Made by a program: the position numbers and the translations under genes. A stretch of DNA of 64,000 nt from Spirosoma panaciterrae DSM 21099 (GTDB taxonomy: Bacteria; Bacteroidota; Bacteroidia; Cytophagales; Spirosomataceae): contig NZ_KB893186.1 in assembly GCF_000374025.1 (NCBI RefSeq), forward strand, positions 1-64,000, written 5' to 3'. The notes under the pieces are model-generated. The model had not been told where the DNA came from, made no database searches, and saw only the letters and a list, made by a program, of their open reading frames with translations. Positions 17,576 through 26,531 of this stretch are shown in pieces. Positions within the stretch are counted from its first letter, which is position 1; every line of letters starts with the position of its first letter.

Positions 17576-17896
17576 ATGACAAACCCTTATCCCTTTGAGC
17601 TTGGCGGAAAATACTGGACCGAGTTCACCATGCAACTGGTTATCAATAAGGCCATTCGGCCCAACGACCAAAACCCGAACGAAGATTTCCTGTCTGCATC
17701 GATGGTGCTGGTTTTAATTCCGATGCGCCGGGAGGATGGCAAAATCATCGAATTGCTGGAGCCTGCCTACTATCAGACCTTTATCGTTAGCGATCTTTTT
17801 CGGTCAGTAGATCAGAATTTGCTACAGGGCGTAGGTACTGCCCAACAGGCAATTCAACTATTCATCAACGCTCAGCCCAAACCCTCATGGCTTTAG
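17576..17896 (+). CDS. Small phage-cluster protein of unknown function
   Basis: 106 residues, soluble, beginning MTNPYPFELGGKYWTEFTMQ. No motif recognised. It lies between the repeat fibre and a beta-helix-like fibre gene, overlapping the latter by 10 bases. A fibre assembly or chaperone role is possible but not shown by sequence. Confidence 0.5.
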   Translation: MTNPYPFELGGKYWTEFTMQLVINKAIRPNDQNPNEDFLSASMVLVLIPMRREDGKIIELLEPAYYQTFIVSDLFRSVDQNLLQGVGTAQQAIQLFINAQPKPSWL

Positions 17897-19074
17897 TATA
17901 TGCAACAAAAGCAGGGAACTGGTCGGATACGACGGTTTGGAACACAGGAGCCTTACCTGGTTCGGGTGACGACGTTTTCGCGTCAGGCTGGGCTGTAACG
18001 ATCAATCAGAACATTTCGGCACGTAGCCTGAATACCTATGCGTCTGGTTCTGCCAGTGCAGGTGGTGGGTTCACGAATGCAGGAGGGTATACGGTCAGTG
18101 TTACCAATGGTTATAATGGCGGAACAACGACGTGTTTAACGCTTGGGGCGTTAGGTTGTTCGGTAACAGGTGATTCTACAGGTGGCCCTACAGGTGGGGC
18201 AATCGGTATAAACGTGGCTTCGTCTCTGGTGGGCACTGTAACCTATGTGGGTAACGCAACTGCGAACGGCACAGCAAGTTACGGCCTACAAAATCTGGGA
18301 ACCGCGACCGTAAACATGACGGGCAACGCAACAGGCTCAAACAACACTACAGGCACAGGGGTGAATAATGCCAGTACGGGAACGATCAATATGACGGGCA
18401 ATGCCTACGGGGGAACCGGGAATGGAGCGCACGGTGTCAACAATGGGGCTGGTGGTATCGTAAACGTTACAGGTACGGCAACGGGCGGAGGCTTTAGCAA
18501 TGCCTATGGTGTTAATAATGCCAATACAGGCACCGCGACCATTAATGGCATTGCTATTGCTGGGTCTGCTGCCCCAGGTGCAGTTAACGTTAGCACTGGC
18601 ACAATGCGAGTAACCAGGGCCGTAGCGTCTACAGGTTCTTCTATTAGCATTGCGGGTGTTACTGGTTCGGTTGTAGGGGGCTTAACCGTGGTGAAAGAAC
18701 TCGAATTTGGCACAGGTGGTCAGGTTCCTGTTTCGGGCTTTGTCAAATTCGATAACTCGACGGCAATCAAAGCACAGGTTCGTAGGGAGAATAACACCAA
18801 CGTTAACCTGATTGATACGGCTTCAGGTGGTTATCCTGCCAACTCAGACGTTCGGTACGGGGTTACGAACGGTTCAGGGACCGGAACAATGCGAGTGCCA
18901 TTACCCAATCAGACACAGGCCGGGATATTAGTTGATAATACAGTTGGTACAGCCGCGAACCTGACTACTGCCGACATCGTATCCGCTGTTCAGAGCGCCT
19001 TGCCCCGTTTTGTTCATGCTGCCACCGAGCAATCGGTAGGCGATCAATTAGCCGCTACCTTCTCAGCCTCATGA
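17887..19074 (+). CDS. Gly/Asn/Thr-repeat fibre or spike-like protein
   Basis: 395 residues with no clear signal peptide. Residues about 115-240 contain repeats of about 30 aa in which GVNN and INMTGNA-type strands recur (for example TVNMTGNATG, TINMTGNAYG, IVNVTGTATG); such sequence tends to form beta-helix or adhesin stalks. The rest is beta-rich with a helical end (LTTADIVSAVQSALPRF). It follows the other fibre gene and its stop overlaps the next start (ATGA). Likely a surface-contact spike; no named family. Confidence 0.6.
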   Translation: MALVYATKAGNWSDTTVWNTGALPGSGDDVFASGWAVTINQNISARSLNTYASGSASAGGGFTNAGGYTVSVTNGYNGGTTTCLTLGALGCSVTGDSTGGPTGGAIGINVASSLVGTVTYVGNATANGTASYGLQNLGTATVNMTGNATGSNNTTGTGVNNASTGTINMTGNAYGGTGNGAHGVNNGAGGIVNVTGTATGGGFSNAYGVNNANTGTATINGIAIAGSAAPGAVNVSTGTMRVTRAVASTGSSISIAGVTGSVVGGLTVVKELEFGTGGQVPVSGFVKFDNSTAIKAQVRRENNTNVNLIDTASGGYPANSDVRYGVTNGSGTGTMRVPLPNQTQAGILVDNTVGTAANLTTADIVSAVQSALPRFVHAATEQSVGDQLAATFSAS

Positions 19075-19451
19075 AGCACCTGATCAACTTTGGTCTGCTG
19101 ATCGTAGCGATCGGGCTGGCCATTCCGTTTTTTCCACTAGGTTTTGTGGTTGCGGTTGGTCACGCCTGCTGGCAGGTTGATTTTTTTAAGGTGGTCGAGG
19201 CTTTGTCGACCTTCTCGCTTAGTCTCGCCTATGTGATCGACGTAATGGGCAACGTGATCTGTGGTCCGCTGCTCAATCTCATCCTGAAAAAAAATGGTGG
19301 CTATGCCTTCGGTCAGTTTCCCGACACGATAAGTCGCTGTTTAGGCAAGAATAAGCAACTGGGCACTTTAACGAAGACTGGCCTGGCCCTGGCCGCTCTC
19401 TTAAATTTTATTCAGCCGAACCACGTCGAGCTGGCGGCTGCTGATTATTAA
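19071..19451 (+). CDS. Hydrophobic protein of unknown function in the tail operon
   Basis: 126 residues with two or three hydrophobic stretches (about 3-28, 42-62 and near 105). The beginning, MKHLINFGLLIVAIGLAIPFFPLGF, is a membrane segment. It overlaps the previous gene by 4 bases and sits 2 bases before the next. It might be an accessory membrane protein or a tail-chaperone-like product. Unrecognised. Confidence 0.45.
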   Translation: MKHLINFGLLIVAIGLAIPFFPLGFVVAVGHACWQVDFFKVVEALSTFSLSLAYVIDVMGNVICGPLLNLILKKNGGYAFGQFPDTISRCLGKNKQLGTLTKTGLALAALLNFIQPNHVELAAADY

Positions 19452-19453
19452 TT

Positions 19454-21574
19454 ATGCTTGCTATTACCAACGATACCGGCGATACCCTGCATCTGGATCC
19501 TGATCAGAATCTGGTCACTGAACAGAATGCCCCCTGGCTAACCGACGACGAGTTACCAGGGGAGTATTCCTATTCGATCGATGCGCCACTAAGTGATAAC
19601 AATAAGCGCTTTGTCCGTCACGCGTACCGGCCTGATCTGGCTCTACCAGTCTCATCGATGCCGGTGCACGTAGCCATGGACGGCGTGCTGTATCGACAGT
19701 GTACGTTCTGCTTTCGGATTAACGGTGGAAAATTAAGTGGGTACCTGAAAATCGACGCCAGTGAGTTTTACGATAAAATCCGGAAAATGAGTTTGCTGGA
19801 TCTGCTCAGTGAACCGTTTTACCTGGGCGATGGGCTGATGCATAACCCACCCATTAACCTGGCGGGTCGGCTTAAGCAGATCGCCCAGATGAAACCGGGC
19901 GAGTTTCCCTGTACGTTCTTTCCCATCCGGGATGACATTTTCCTGGAAGATGATTTTACCATCACCTCGACAGTGCCCACCGATCCGGCCCAAATTGGCG
20001 GTGCGGCCGGTATGACGGATCTGGGCTTTCAGCGCAAAGCCTACGTCAACAACTGGACAAAGCTACCGGATGGTAGTTTCGGTTTTCTGGTCGACGATCA
20101 ACTGCCCGCCCGGTATGGCTACCTGATTTGCCCCCAGTTTTATTTAGCCTGGGTACTCCAGCAGATCATAACCAAGGCTGGCTTTAGCATCGAATCGGAC
20201 TGGCTGGCCTCAGCCGACGTGCAGTGCATTACCATCAAGAATCTGACGGCCATGAACCAGGCCGCTGGTTCACTGGGGGAGCTGGTGGCGGGCCACAGTG
20301 TGGTACCCGGTATGTTTCTGCCCGACATGACGGTTGGGGAATTTCTCAAAGCCGTCAAAGGTCGATTCGGACTGCTGTACACCTACAATTCCAACGACCG
20401 GATTTGTTACATCACCCAGTTCACCAGCGCCGTTGCCGCCGGAGCGGCCATCGACCTGACCGACTACCAAACGGGCACCTACAGTACCGATTATCCGGAC
20501 CTGAAAGGATTTACGGTGTATGATTTTGTGGATGATAAAGACGACCTCTACAAGGATTCGTCAGGCAACACCATCAAACCACCCTACCAGGTCGTTGGCG
20601 CAGGCGAAACCGAAATTAACCTGAAGGCGGGCACCTGCCAGCTGGTTCGGGAAACCTCGCCCCTGGGAGCAGGCGCCCTCTGGTTTGTACCCAAGGTGCG
20701 CCAGGCCGGCAATGTGCTGGACGCGATGTACAAAAAATCGGATCGCTACCTGACCTCAGAGGGTAAACGGCCTAACAATATCGGTCTGTGTTTTCTTTCC
20801 TACCGGGGCATGACCACCGATAGTAAAGGCAACCCGTATCCTTTAGGTACGCCCGGCGTACTGGACGGCCAGCAGGTCAGGGTCGGTTCCCAGGCTCTGA
20901 CGCTGGGTGGCCGCTACGGGGCCTGGCGTAGCTATCTGAACGCCTATTATCAGTTTCGAAACCAGACGCAGCGGATTACCCAGCCGATGCTTATGCCGGT
21001 GGCCACGCTGGCCAGCCTGCAACTCCATCGATCGGTATTTCTCACGCTGGAAGATCAGATCCGCCGGTCGTATCTGATCAGTAAACTACAGGCCGAAATG
21101 CCGGGCATCGATGGAAAAGTGCGGGTTCGCCTGGAAGCCCTGACGCTGCCGTCGGGCATCGATCAGGTGGTAGATGTCGATGCACCCATCGTCTGGATTC
21201 AACTGGAGCAGATCAATACGGCTAAACAGCCCATTGGCGACACCAACGTATCGGGCTACGAAGTGTATGCCAGCCTGACGTTTCGGGCCTGGAGTAATCC
21301 GGCCAAAACAGGGGCTGCATCGGTAGCGAATCTGGTGCTGCAACTGCGTCGCATTCAGAAAGGAAAATCAGTACTGACTGACCTGGCCACACCGGCCGAT
21401 ACCAGTTACACCGAGTCGGTGGAATACTATACGATGAAAGGTAACACGGCCGTCTTTGAAACCAAACTACTCGTCGAAACCAAACTGGTCAACCACGTGC
21501 GCGACATCACGCTACTGGATTTTTCACTTGCCTACAGTCTGGATCCAGGCGAGGGCTATACCCTCATTAATTAA
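19454..21574 (+). CDS. Large baseplate or tail protein
   Basis: 706 residues, no signal peptide, mixed fold with multiple beta regions (LPGEYSYSIDAPLSDNNKRFV). Its position just before the minor tail protein and the tape measure corresponds to distal tail or baseplate-hub proteins. The start MLAITNDTGDTLHLDPDQNL and its many Asp/Thr-rich strands give no family that I can name. The gene ends directly before the next start with no gap. Confidence 0.55.
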   Translation: MLAITNDTGDTLHLDPDQNLVTEQNAPWLTDDELPGEYSYSIDAPLSDNNKRFVRHAYRPDLALPVSSMPVHVAMDGVLYRQCTFCFRINGGKLSGYLKIDASEFYDKIRKMSLLDLLSEPFYLGDGLMHNPPINLAGRLKQIAQMKPGEFPCTFFPIRDDIFLEDDFTITSTVPTDPAQIGGAAGMTDLGFQRKAYVNNWTKLPDGSFGFLVDDQLPARYGYLICPQFYLAWVLQQIITKAGFSIESDWLASADVQCITIKNLTAMNQAAGSLGELVAGHSVVPGMFLPDMTVGEFLKAVKGRFGLLYTYNSNDRICYITQFTSAVAAGAAIDLTDYQTGTYSTDYPDLKGFTVYDFVDDKDDLYKDSSGNTIKPPYQVVGAGETEINLKAGTCQLVRETSPLGAGALWFVPKVRQAGNVLDAMYKKSDRYLTSEGKRPNNIGLCFLSYRGMTTDSKGNPYPLGTPGVLDGQQVRVGSQALTLGGRYGAWRSYLNAYYQFRNQTQRITQPMLMPVATLASLQLHRSVFLTLEDQIRRSYLISKLQAEMPGIDGKVRVRLEALTLPSGIDQVVDVDAPIVWIQLEQINTAKQPIGDTNVSGYEVYASLTFRAWSNPAKTGAASVANLVLQLRRIQKGKSVLTDLATPADTSYTESVEYYTMKGNTAVFETKLLVETKLVNHVRDITLLDFSLAYSLDPGEGYTLIN

Positions 21575-22090
21575 ATGGAAGAGCCTAAGGTCGATATTCA
21601 TGCCAGGATCAACATGCGCGGCCTGGTGGCCGACTGGCTGAAATACAACCAGGAACGCTTTCAGGAAGATCTGGACAAAAAAGTGTATGGCCTCCGGACC
21701 AATAGAAAAGGGGTTCAGCGGACGCAACTCGGCAAGGATTACAAATTTGGCTCCGGTACCCGAAAATCGTCGCGGACCAATACCCTACGCACGGCCTGGC
21801 GCTATAGCCTGGGTGGATCATCCGACCAGGTGCAGGCCGATTACAGTTTTCCCCTTTACGGCCGGTTTGTCGATATGGGCGTCGGGAAAGGCACTGATTA
21901 TGCCTTATCGAAATACCAGTCGATTCGAAAAAATGGGGAACCCCGCACGCGCAGGCCCGTTCGCTGGTATTCAAAACGCAAAAGTTATGAGCTTCACCGT
22001 CTTCGTGAGCTGATGACCAAATACCACATCGATGTAACGCTCGATTCGCTGGAAACAGCCCTGACGGCCAAAGTCGAGGTGATTGTTTAA
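21575..22090 (+). CDS. Minor tail protein, HK97 gp10-like
   Basis: 171 residues, basic, MEEPKVDIHARINMRGLVAD. The middle part (LRTAWRYSLGG...YSFPLYGRFVDMGVGKG) looks like the HK97 gp10 group, in which a short protein helps join the tail tube to the head; the YGRFVDMGVGKG block is a typical loop. It is next to the tape measure in the correct kind of neighbourhood. Moderate confidence. Confidence 0.55.
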   Translation: MEEPKVDIHARINMRGLVADWLKYNQERFQEDLDKKVYGLRTNRKGVQRTQLGKDYKFGSGTRKSSRTNTLRTAWRYSLGGSSDQVQADYSFPLYGRFVDMGVGKGTDYALSKYQSIRKNGEPRTRRPVRWYSKRKSYELHRLRELMTKYHIDVTLDSLETALTAKVEVIV

Positions 22091-22133
22091 ACACACTTAA
22101 CTGATTCGCCTGGCTTGCCTAACCGCAAGCTGT

Positions 22134-25100
22134 ATGGCAACCCAAACCGAAAGAGCCGTCGTAGACCTGGTTATCAATGGTCAGTCGGCGAAAACCACCC
22201 TCAAGGAAGTCAGCCTGGAGGTAACCAAGACCCGCTCCGCCCTCAATAAAATGAAGGAAACCGATCCGGGCTACAAAGATCGGCTAAAAGAAATGCATGC
22301 CCTCATCGACGCGCAGCGGACGATGACGGCCCGTATCAATGATACCTCCACCGCCTGGGGCCGCTTCAAGAAAGAAGCAGCTACCGTGATGACGGGTGTT
22401 GTTGGGGGCAACATTGCCACCGCTGGCCTTCAGGCCCTGGTGGGTCTGATTCCCGATACGGTACAGAAAACCCTTAAACTCAAAGATGCCTTTGCCGATA
22501 TCGAGAAGGCCACGGGTCTATCGACGGCTGGTGTTGAAAAACTCAACAAGGAGCTTAAAGCCATCGATACCCGCACAACCAACCAGGAGCTGCGGGATAT
22601 TGCCGTCGCCGGCGGTCAGTTAGGCGTGGCTAATGACCAGCTTTTAGGCTTCGTCGAAAACGTCGATAAGGCCGTTGTCGCTCTGGGTGATGAGTTTACC
22701 GGGGGCGTCGATCAGGTCGCCAAAGAAATTGGCGGGATTGCCAAGCTGTTCGACGAAACCAAAACGATGCAGATTGGCCCGGCCATCAACAACATTGGTT
22801 CGGCCCTCAATGAACTGGGGGCTGCTGGCTCAGCGACCTCGCCAGTTGTTGCCGAGTTCACCACGCGCATGGGCCAACTGGGTGATCTGGCTCCAAAACT
22901 TTCCGAAACGCTGGGTCTGGGGGCAGCCCTTCAGGAACTGGGCTTATCGGCCGAGATTGGTGCCAGTGGCCTATCGGGTCTGCTCTTAACAGCCGCCAAC
23001 AACTCAGATTTGTTTGCCCAGCACCTGGGCATGAGTAAAAAAGCGGTCGAGGACCTGATCAACACCAGCCCAAATGATTTTTTGATGACACTGGCTAAAA
23101 GCTTTTCGGGCCTGGCACCCGTGCAGGTCGCTCAGCGTCTGAAGGAATTAAAAGTCGAATCCCAGGAATCCATCAAGGTCATGAGCCTACTGGCTGACCA
23201 GACGGATTTCGTTGCCCAGAAACAGGCGCTGGCCGCCAAAGCCATGCAGGAAGGCACAAGCCTGACCGACGAGTTTAGCAAGAAAAACCATCAGCTCGCC
23301 AGAGATTTAAAAGACCTCAACGAGTGGTTCAACTCTTTATTCTCCAGCAAGGCCCTTCAGGAATTTCTGGTCTCAGCCACGCACAATACCGTCGAATTCT
23401 TAAAAGCACTGCCGCAGCTGGGCCAGTGGCTCAGCAAAAATTCGGAGTATGTCTATATCCTGGTAGCGGCCACGGCCGCCTATTACGGGGCCATCATCAA
23501 AGCCACGGTCGCGGCTTGGGCCAATACCACCGCTGAGATTGCCCGCCGGGTAGCCTACCAAGCCGGGTATCGCTGGCTCCTGATTTCGGAGGTGGCCACC
23601 AAAGCCTATGCCCTGGCCACGGGTGTACTGACCGGGCAGATCAGTCTTCAGACGGCGGCTGTCACCCTGGCCCGAGGGGCCTGGTCGGCGCTAAGTGCGG
23701 TGTTTCTGGCGAACCCGATCGGGCTGGTCATCGCGGGCATCACAGCCCTTGGTTATGCCGTAAAACTGTATTCGGATAATACAAAGGAAGCCCTTCGGCT
23801 GGAGCAGCTTCGCCAGCGGCTGCAATTCGACATGAGGCTTTTGACCGAACTACAGACCCGGTCCCTGGAGAAATACAATGAGCAGATGCAGAATTACGCT
23901 GGCTTAAGCCAGCAGCAGCGGGCTGAGCTGGTCAAAAATGTAGCCGTTGGTAAACTGGAGATGGAAAGCCGACTCGCCCGGATGCAGGTCCGTCAGAAAG
24001 AAATGGAAATGCTGGCCCTGGAGCCCTCGCTTTGGGAAAAACTCTGGGCCGTCATCAAATCAGGCGGTAATCTGGCGGCCGTCCCAACGGGCATCCTGCA
24101 GGCGGGCCTTCAGCAAATGCAGGCTGTTCGGGCGCAGTTCGAACAGCAGGTCGCTCCTATTAAAGCCAATATCCAGCAGATGCAGGGTATTCTCAACCAG
24201 GTAAGCCAGTTTGAACAGGGCAGCGTCAAACCCACCGGTACCGGAACGCTTAACACCCTAACCGATCCGGAGAAGAAAAATAAGAAAGCGCAGCAGGCCG
24301 CTGAGGACCTGGAGAAAATGCTGGCCGAATCCCGTCAGCGTATCATGGCCGGGGAGGAGTCGGATTACGAGCGTGAAGTAGCGGCTTTTGCGGCTAAGTA
24401 TTCAAAAATGTATGAACTAGCGAAGGATAACCAGGCGAAAATCGACGAGATCCGCCGGCTTAGCCTGCTCGAGTTCGAACAGATCGACAACAAACGGCTG
24501 GAAAAAGAAGATGAAGAGCGCCGTAAACGTCAGCAGAAAGAGAATAAAGAGGGCTTCCATGCGTCGTTGAACCTGGCAGAACAGACCCGTACCGATGGGC
24601 AGGCCCCCATCGATCAGGGGGTAGTCACCCATAAACTGGGTGAAAACGAAGCCCAGATGATGGAGCTTCAGGCTGACCAGGCTTTTCTGGAGCAGAAATT
24701 AGTACTGGAGCAGACGTTTGCTCAGGAATCGGCCGAAACCCAGCGTCAGTTAACTGAAAACTGGAATGCCCAGCTAAAGCTTCGCGCCCAGACCGAATAC
24801 CAGGCAGCTGAGCAGATGAAGCAGGTTGAATGGGCGCTGATGGATGCCAAACGCGCAGCCTATGCTGAAGGGATCAGCGTACTGAAGGGATTTTTAAAAG
24901 AAGGTAGCCTGGCTTACAAAGCGGCCATTATCGCTCAGAAAGCCTTCGCCATTGCCCAGATCATCATCGATACCCAGCGTGAAATCGCCGGACTTCCTGC
25001 CAACCCATCGGTACTGGCGTTGCCAATCGGCGTTCGGGAAGCGTATATCGCTAAATCAGCGTTATCCGCCAAAATCCGGGCCGGTATCGCCATTGCGACC

Positions 25101-25562
25101 ATTGCCGGAGCAGGCATTCAGGAAGTAGCGGCGAAGGCTCAGGGTGGTTTTACGAGCGTTCGTGAACTGTATGGGAGTCCATCGGGCTTCGTCGATTCCC
25201 CTACCCTGTTTAACCTGGGAAGGCGGTCCTACATCGCCGGTGAAGCAGGCCGGGAATTTGTAATTTCCAACCGGGCGCTTCAGAATCCGGTAATAGCCGA
25301 CTTCGCCCGGCTCACCGATGTTGCTCAGAAAACGGGCAATTATAGCGTCATGGACTCGGCAACGGGGTATAATCAGGCATTAGGCCCTGGTAGCGGCACG
25401 AAAGAAGGAGCCCTGGGTGATAACATGGTAGTGGTAGCCGCTATCGGTCGACTCGAGCAGCGCATAGCTGACCTGGCCAGCCGGAAGATCTCGTTTGACA
25501 TCCTGGCCTTTGAGCGAAAACAGAACGAAATGCAGTCCATCCGCGAAGAAAACAAGCTGTAG
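22134..25562 (+). CDS. Phage tail tape measure protein
   Basis: 1142 residues. The N-terminal third is helical and coiled-coil with Ala/Lys/Glu runs (KTRSALNKMKETDPGYKDRLKEMH), the middle has hydrophobic segments (about 438-460 and 530-545), and the C-terminal half contains long polar coiled coils ending in a glycine-rich tail GFTSVRELYGSPSGFVDSP. That is the standard layout of tape measure proteins, which set tail length and help open the membrane. Length implies a tail of moderate size. It is the last gene of the + strand structural operon. Confidence 0.85.
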   Translation: MATQTERAVVDLVINGQSAKTTLKEVSLEVTKTRSALNKMKETDPGYKDRLKEMHALIDAQRTMTARINDTSTAWGRFKKEAATVMTGVVGGNIATAGLQALVGLIPDTVQKTLKLKDAFADIEKATGLSTAGVEKLNKELKAIDTRTTNQELRDIAVAGGQLGVANDQLLGFVENVDKAVVALGDEFTGGVDQVAKEIGGIAKLFDETKTMQIGPAINNIGSALNELGAAGSATSPVVAEFTTRMGQLGDLAPKLSETLGLGAALQELGLSAEIGASGLSGLLLTAANNSDLFAQHLGMSKKAVEDLINTSPNDFLMTLAKSFSGLAPVQVAQRLKELKVESQESIKVMSLLADQTDFVAQKQALAAKAMQEGTSLTDEFSKKNHQLARDLKDLNEWFNSLFSSKALQEFLVSATHNTVEFLKALPQLGQWLSKNSEYVYILVAATAAYYGAIIKATVAAWANTTAEIARRVAYQAGYRWLLISEVATKAYALATGVLTGQISLQTAAVTLARGAWSALSAVFLANPIGLVIAGITALGYAVKLYSDNTKEALRLEQLRQRLQFDMRLLTELQTRSLEKYNEQMQNYAGLSQQQRAELVKNVAVGKLEMESRLARMQVRQKEMEMLALEPSLWEKLWAVIKSGGNLAAVPTGILQAGLQQMQAVRAQFEQQVAPIKANIQQMQGILNQVSQFEQGSVKPTGTGTLNTLTDPEKKNKKAQQAAEDLEKMLAESRQRIMAGEESDYEREVAAFAAKYSKMYELAKDNQAKIDEIRRLSLLEFEQIDNKRLEKEDEERRKRQQKENKEGFHASLNLAEQTRTDGQAPIDQGVVTHKLGENEAQMMELQADQAFLEQKLVLEQTFAQESAETQRQLTENWNAQLKLRAQTEYQAAEQMKQVEWALMDAKRAAYAEGISVLKGFLKEGSLAYKAAIIAQKAFAIAQIIIDTQREIAGLPANPSVLALPIGVREAYIAKSALSAKIRAGIAIATIAGAGIQEVAAKAQGGFTSVRELYGSPSGFVDSPTLFNLGRRSYIAGEAGREFVISNRALQNPVIADFARLTDVAQKTGNYSVMDSATGYNQALGPGSGTKEGALGDNMVVVAAIGRLEQRIADLASRKISFDILAFERKQNEMQSIREENKL

Positions 25563-25775
25563 GCCGATGCGGTCGCTGTAGCGGATGGCTTCTGCTCCCT
25601 GGAAAGGCCGTTTTTAGCGTTTCGCGGATTTCGCGGATGATCGCGGAGGGTTTTTAGCGCGTTTTTTTAAAAAAAAGTTTTTTTCTCACGCAGGCTATTC
25701 TCCCGTAGAAAAGGGTCTCCCCTACCCAAAAAAGTGAGGCAAAAAGCCGTAGCAATGGCTCTAAAATTAACTTTT

Positions 25776-25809
25776 TTTGAGTATATTTATCTGTAAATCA
25801 ATAGTTTAC
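25776..25809 (+). promoter_or_regulatory. Possible Bacteroidota-type promoter for the 25887 gene
   Basis: TTTG at 25776-25779 and TAGTTTAC at 25802-25809 approximate the group consensus TTTG and TAnnTTTG with about 22 bases between them. The second box lies inside a short palindrome (TGTAAA/TTTACA) that could be a repressor site. Weakly supported. Confidence 0.35.
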
Positions 25810-25821
25810 AAAACAAAAAAA

Positions 25822-25858
25822 CCCCAACGCTAGGATCTTGGCAGAAGCAGCGAAGGGG
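25822..25858 (+). other. Hairpin in the leader of the 25887 gene
   Basis: CCCC AA CGCT (25822-25831) and AGCG AA GGGG (25849-25858) can pair as two 4-bp stems around a symmetric AA/AA internal loop, with a 17-base loop. It lies 29 bases before the start codon at 25887 and could act at the RNA level. No T run follows, so it is not a terminator. Confidence 0.35.
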
Positions 25859-25886
25859 CATGTATCACATCTAACCATTACGTCAA

Positions 25887-26192
25887 ATGTCTACGGAGCA
25901 AAGCTACGTGGGTGGGGGCAACTATGCAACCCCATCAAACCAACCAGTTAGCGGTCATCTTTACCGCACCCAGGTCTATCTTCTGGTTACCGATATTGCT
26001 CGGTTATCGGGTGAATCGGAGCTAACTATCTGGAAGCGGATTTATCAACTTGTACATGCTTATTACGGGGTCTACCTCCCTTGGTTGCCCAGGCGGAAAA
26101 ACGAATCGATGCTCAGGGTAGCTGAACGGCACGACCATTTGGATAAGGTCTATTCGGTAGCCTATTCGGAGCGATTGCAGTATCAATCGTAA
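25887..26192 (+). CDS. Small unknown protein after the tail operon
   Basis: 101 residues, soluble and basic in the second half, beginning MSTEQSYVGGGNYATPSNQP. No membrane segment. Residues 35-60 (DIARLSGESELTIWKRIYQLV) look like a helix-turn-helix, which might make it a small DNA-binding protein. A strong terminator follows. The family is unknown to me; the HTH reading is only from helix pattern. Confidence 0.5.
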   Translation: MSTEQSYVGGGNYATPSNQPVSGHLYRTQVYLLVTDIARLSGESELTIWKRIYQLVHAYYGVYLPWLPRRKNESMLRVAERHDHLDKVYSVAYSERLQYQS

Positions 26193-26195
26193 ATT

Positions 26196-26228
26196 AAAAA
26201 CGGCCACCCTTTAAAGGTGGCCGTTTTT
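26196..26228. terminator. Bidirectional terminator between the 25887 and 26249 genes
   Basis: A perfect 13-bp stem, AAAAACGGCCACC (26196-26208) with GGTGGCCGTTTTT (26216-26228), loop of 7 bases, A run on one side and T run on the other. It serves the + gene ending at 26192 and the - gene ending at 26249. Confidence 0.85.
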
Positions 26229-26248
26229 ATTATAGGCTCTACAAGGAA

Positions 26249-26419
26249 TCACTTTTGAGACGAGTCTTCTTTACCATTTACGCCCAAAGCTTTATCCAAA
26301 TACTCACTAGCCAAAGAACTGATAGTAACATTCTTCTCGCCTGCAAGTCTCCTGTCTAATTGAATCTTCAATAACTCCTTGTGGGCTTTTTCTGATATAT
26401 CAACTGTTGTTTTTGCCAT
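26249..26419 (-). CDS. Small ribbon-helix-helix-like protein
   Basis: 56 residues from ATG at 26419, MAKTTVDISEKAHKELLKIQ then LDRRLAGEKNVTISSLASEYL. The short strand TTVDIS followed by two helices is the ribbon-helix-helix pattern of small repressors and ParD-like antitoxins. It is divergent from the KilA-N gene; the 112-base gap between them holds a perfect palindrome near the KilA-N start. A repressor or antitoxin role is inferred; no toxin partner is next to it. The gene is shorter than common ORF cutoffs. Confidence 0.65.
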   Translation of the reverse strand: MAKTTVDISEKAHKELLKIQLDRRLAGEKNVTISSLASEYLDKALGVNGKEDSSQK

Positions 26420-26494
26420 GTCTATAAAAAGCTATGCTGTAAAGGTATTTTTTATTTCAAAAATTATTATTACAACAATTTGATTTTTTAAATC

Positions 26495-26519
26495 TTTTTA
26501 CTGTAGTTTACAGTAAAAA
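26495..26519. promoter_or_regulatory. Palindromic operator before the KilA-N gene
   Basis: Perfect 11-bp arms TTTTTACTGTA (26495-26505) and TACAGTAAAAA (26509-26519), 3-base spacer, ending 12 bases before the start codon at 26532. Such a symmetric site fits a dimeric repressor, possibly the divergent ribbon-helix-helix protein or the KilA-N protein itself. Confidence 0.6.
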
Positions 26520-26531
26520 AATATATCAATT

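Larger units (their letters stand above)
25563..25886. other. 324-bp gap with direct repeats and AT-rich promoter zone
   Basis: No convincing gene here. The left part has short repeats (TTTTTAGCG twice; TTCGCGGA repeated at about 25619-25650) and a long A/T run at 25661-25686. The right part has a possible promoter, TTTG near 25776-25779 and TAGTTTAC at 25802-25809, plus a small palindrome TGTAAA (25792-25797) and TTTACA (25805-25810), and a hairpin listed separately. It separates structural genes from the accessory zone. Confidence 0.45.

Noticed and set aside
16360..19074. Diversity-generating retroelement target near fibre genes
   Set aside because: No reverse transcriptase gene and no paired template/variable repeat is visible in the window.
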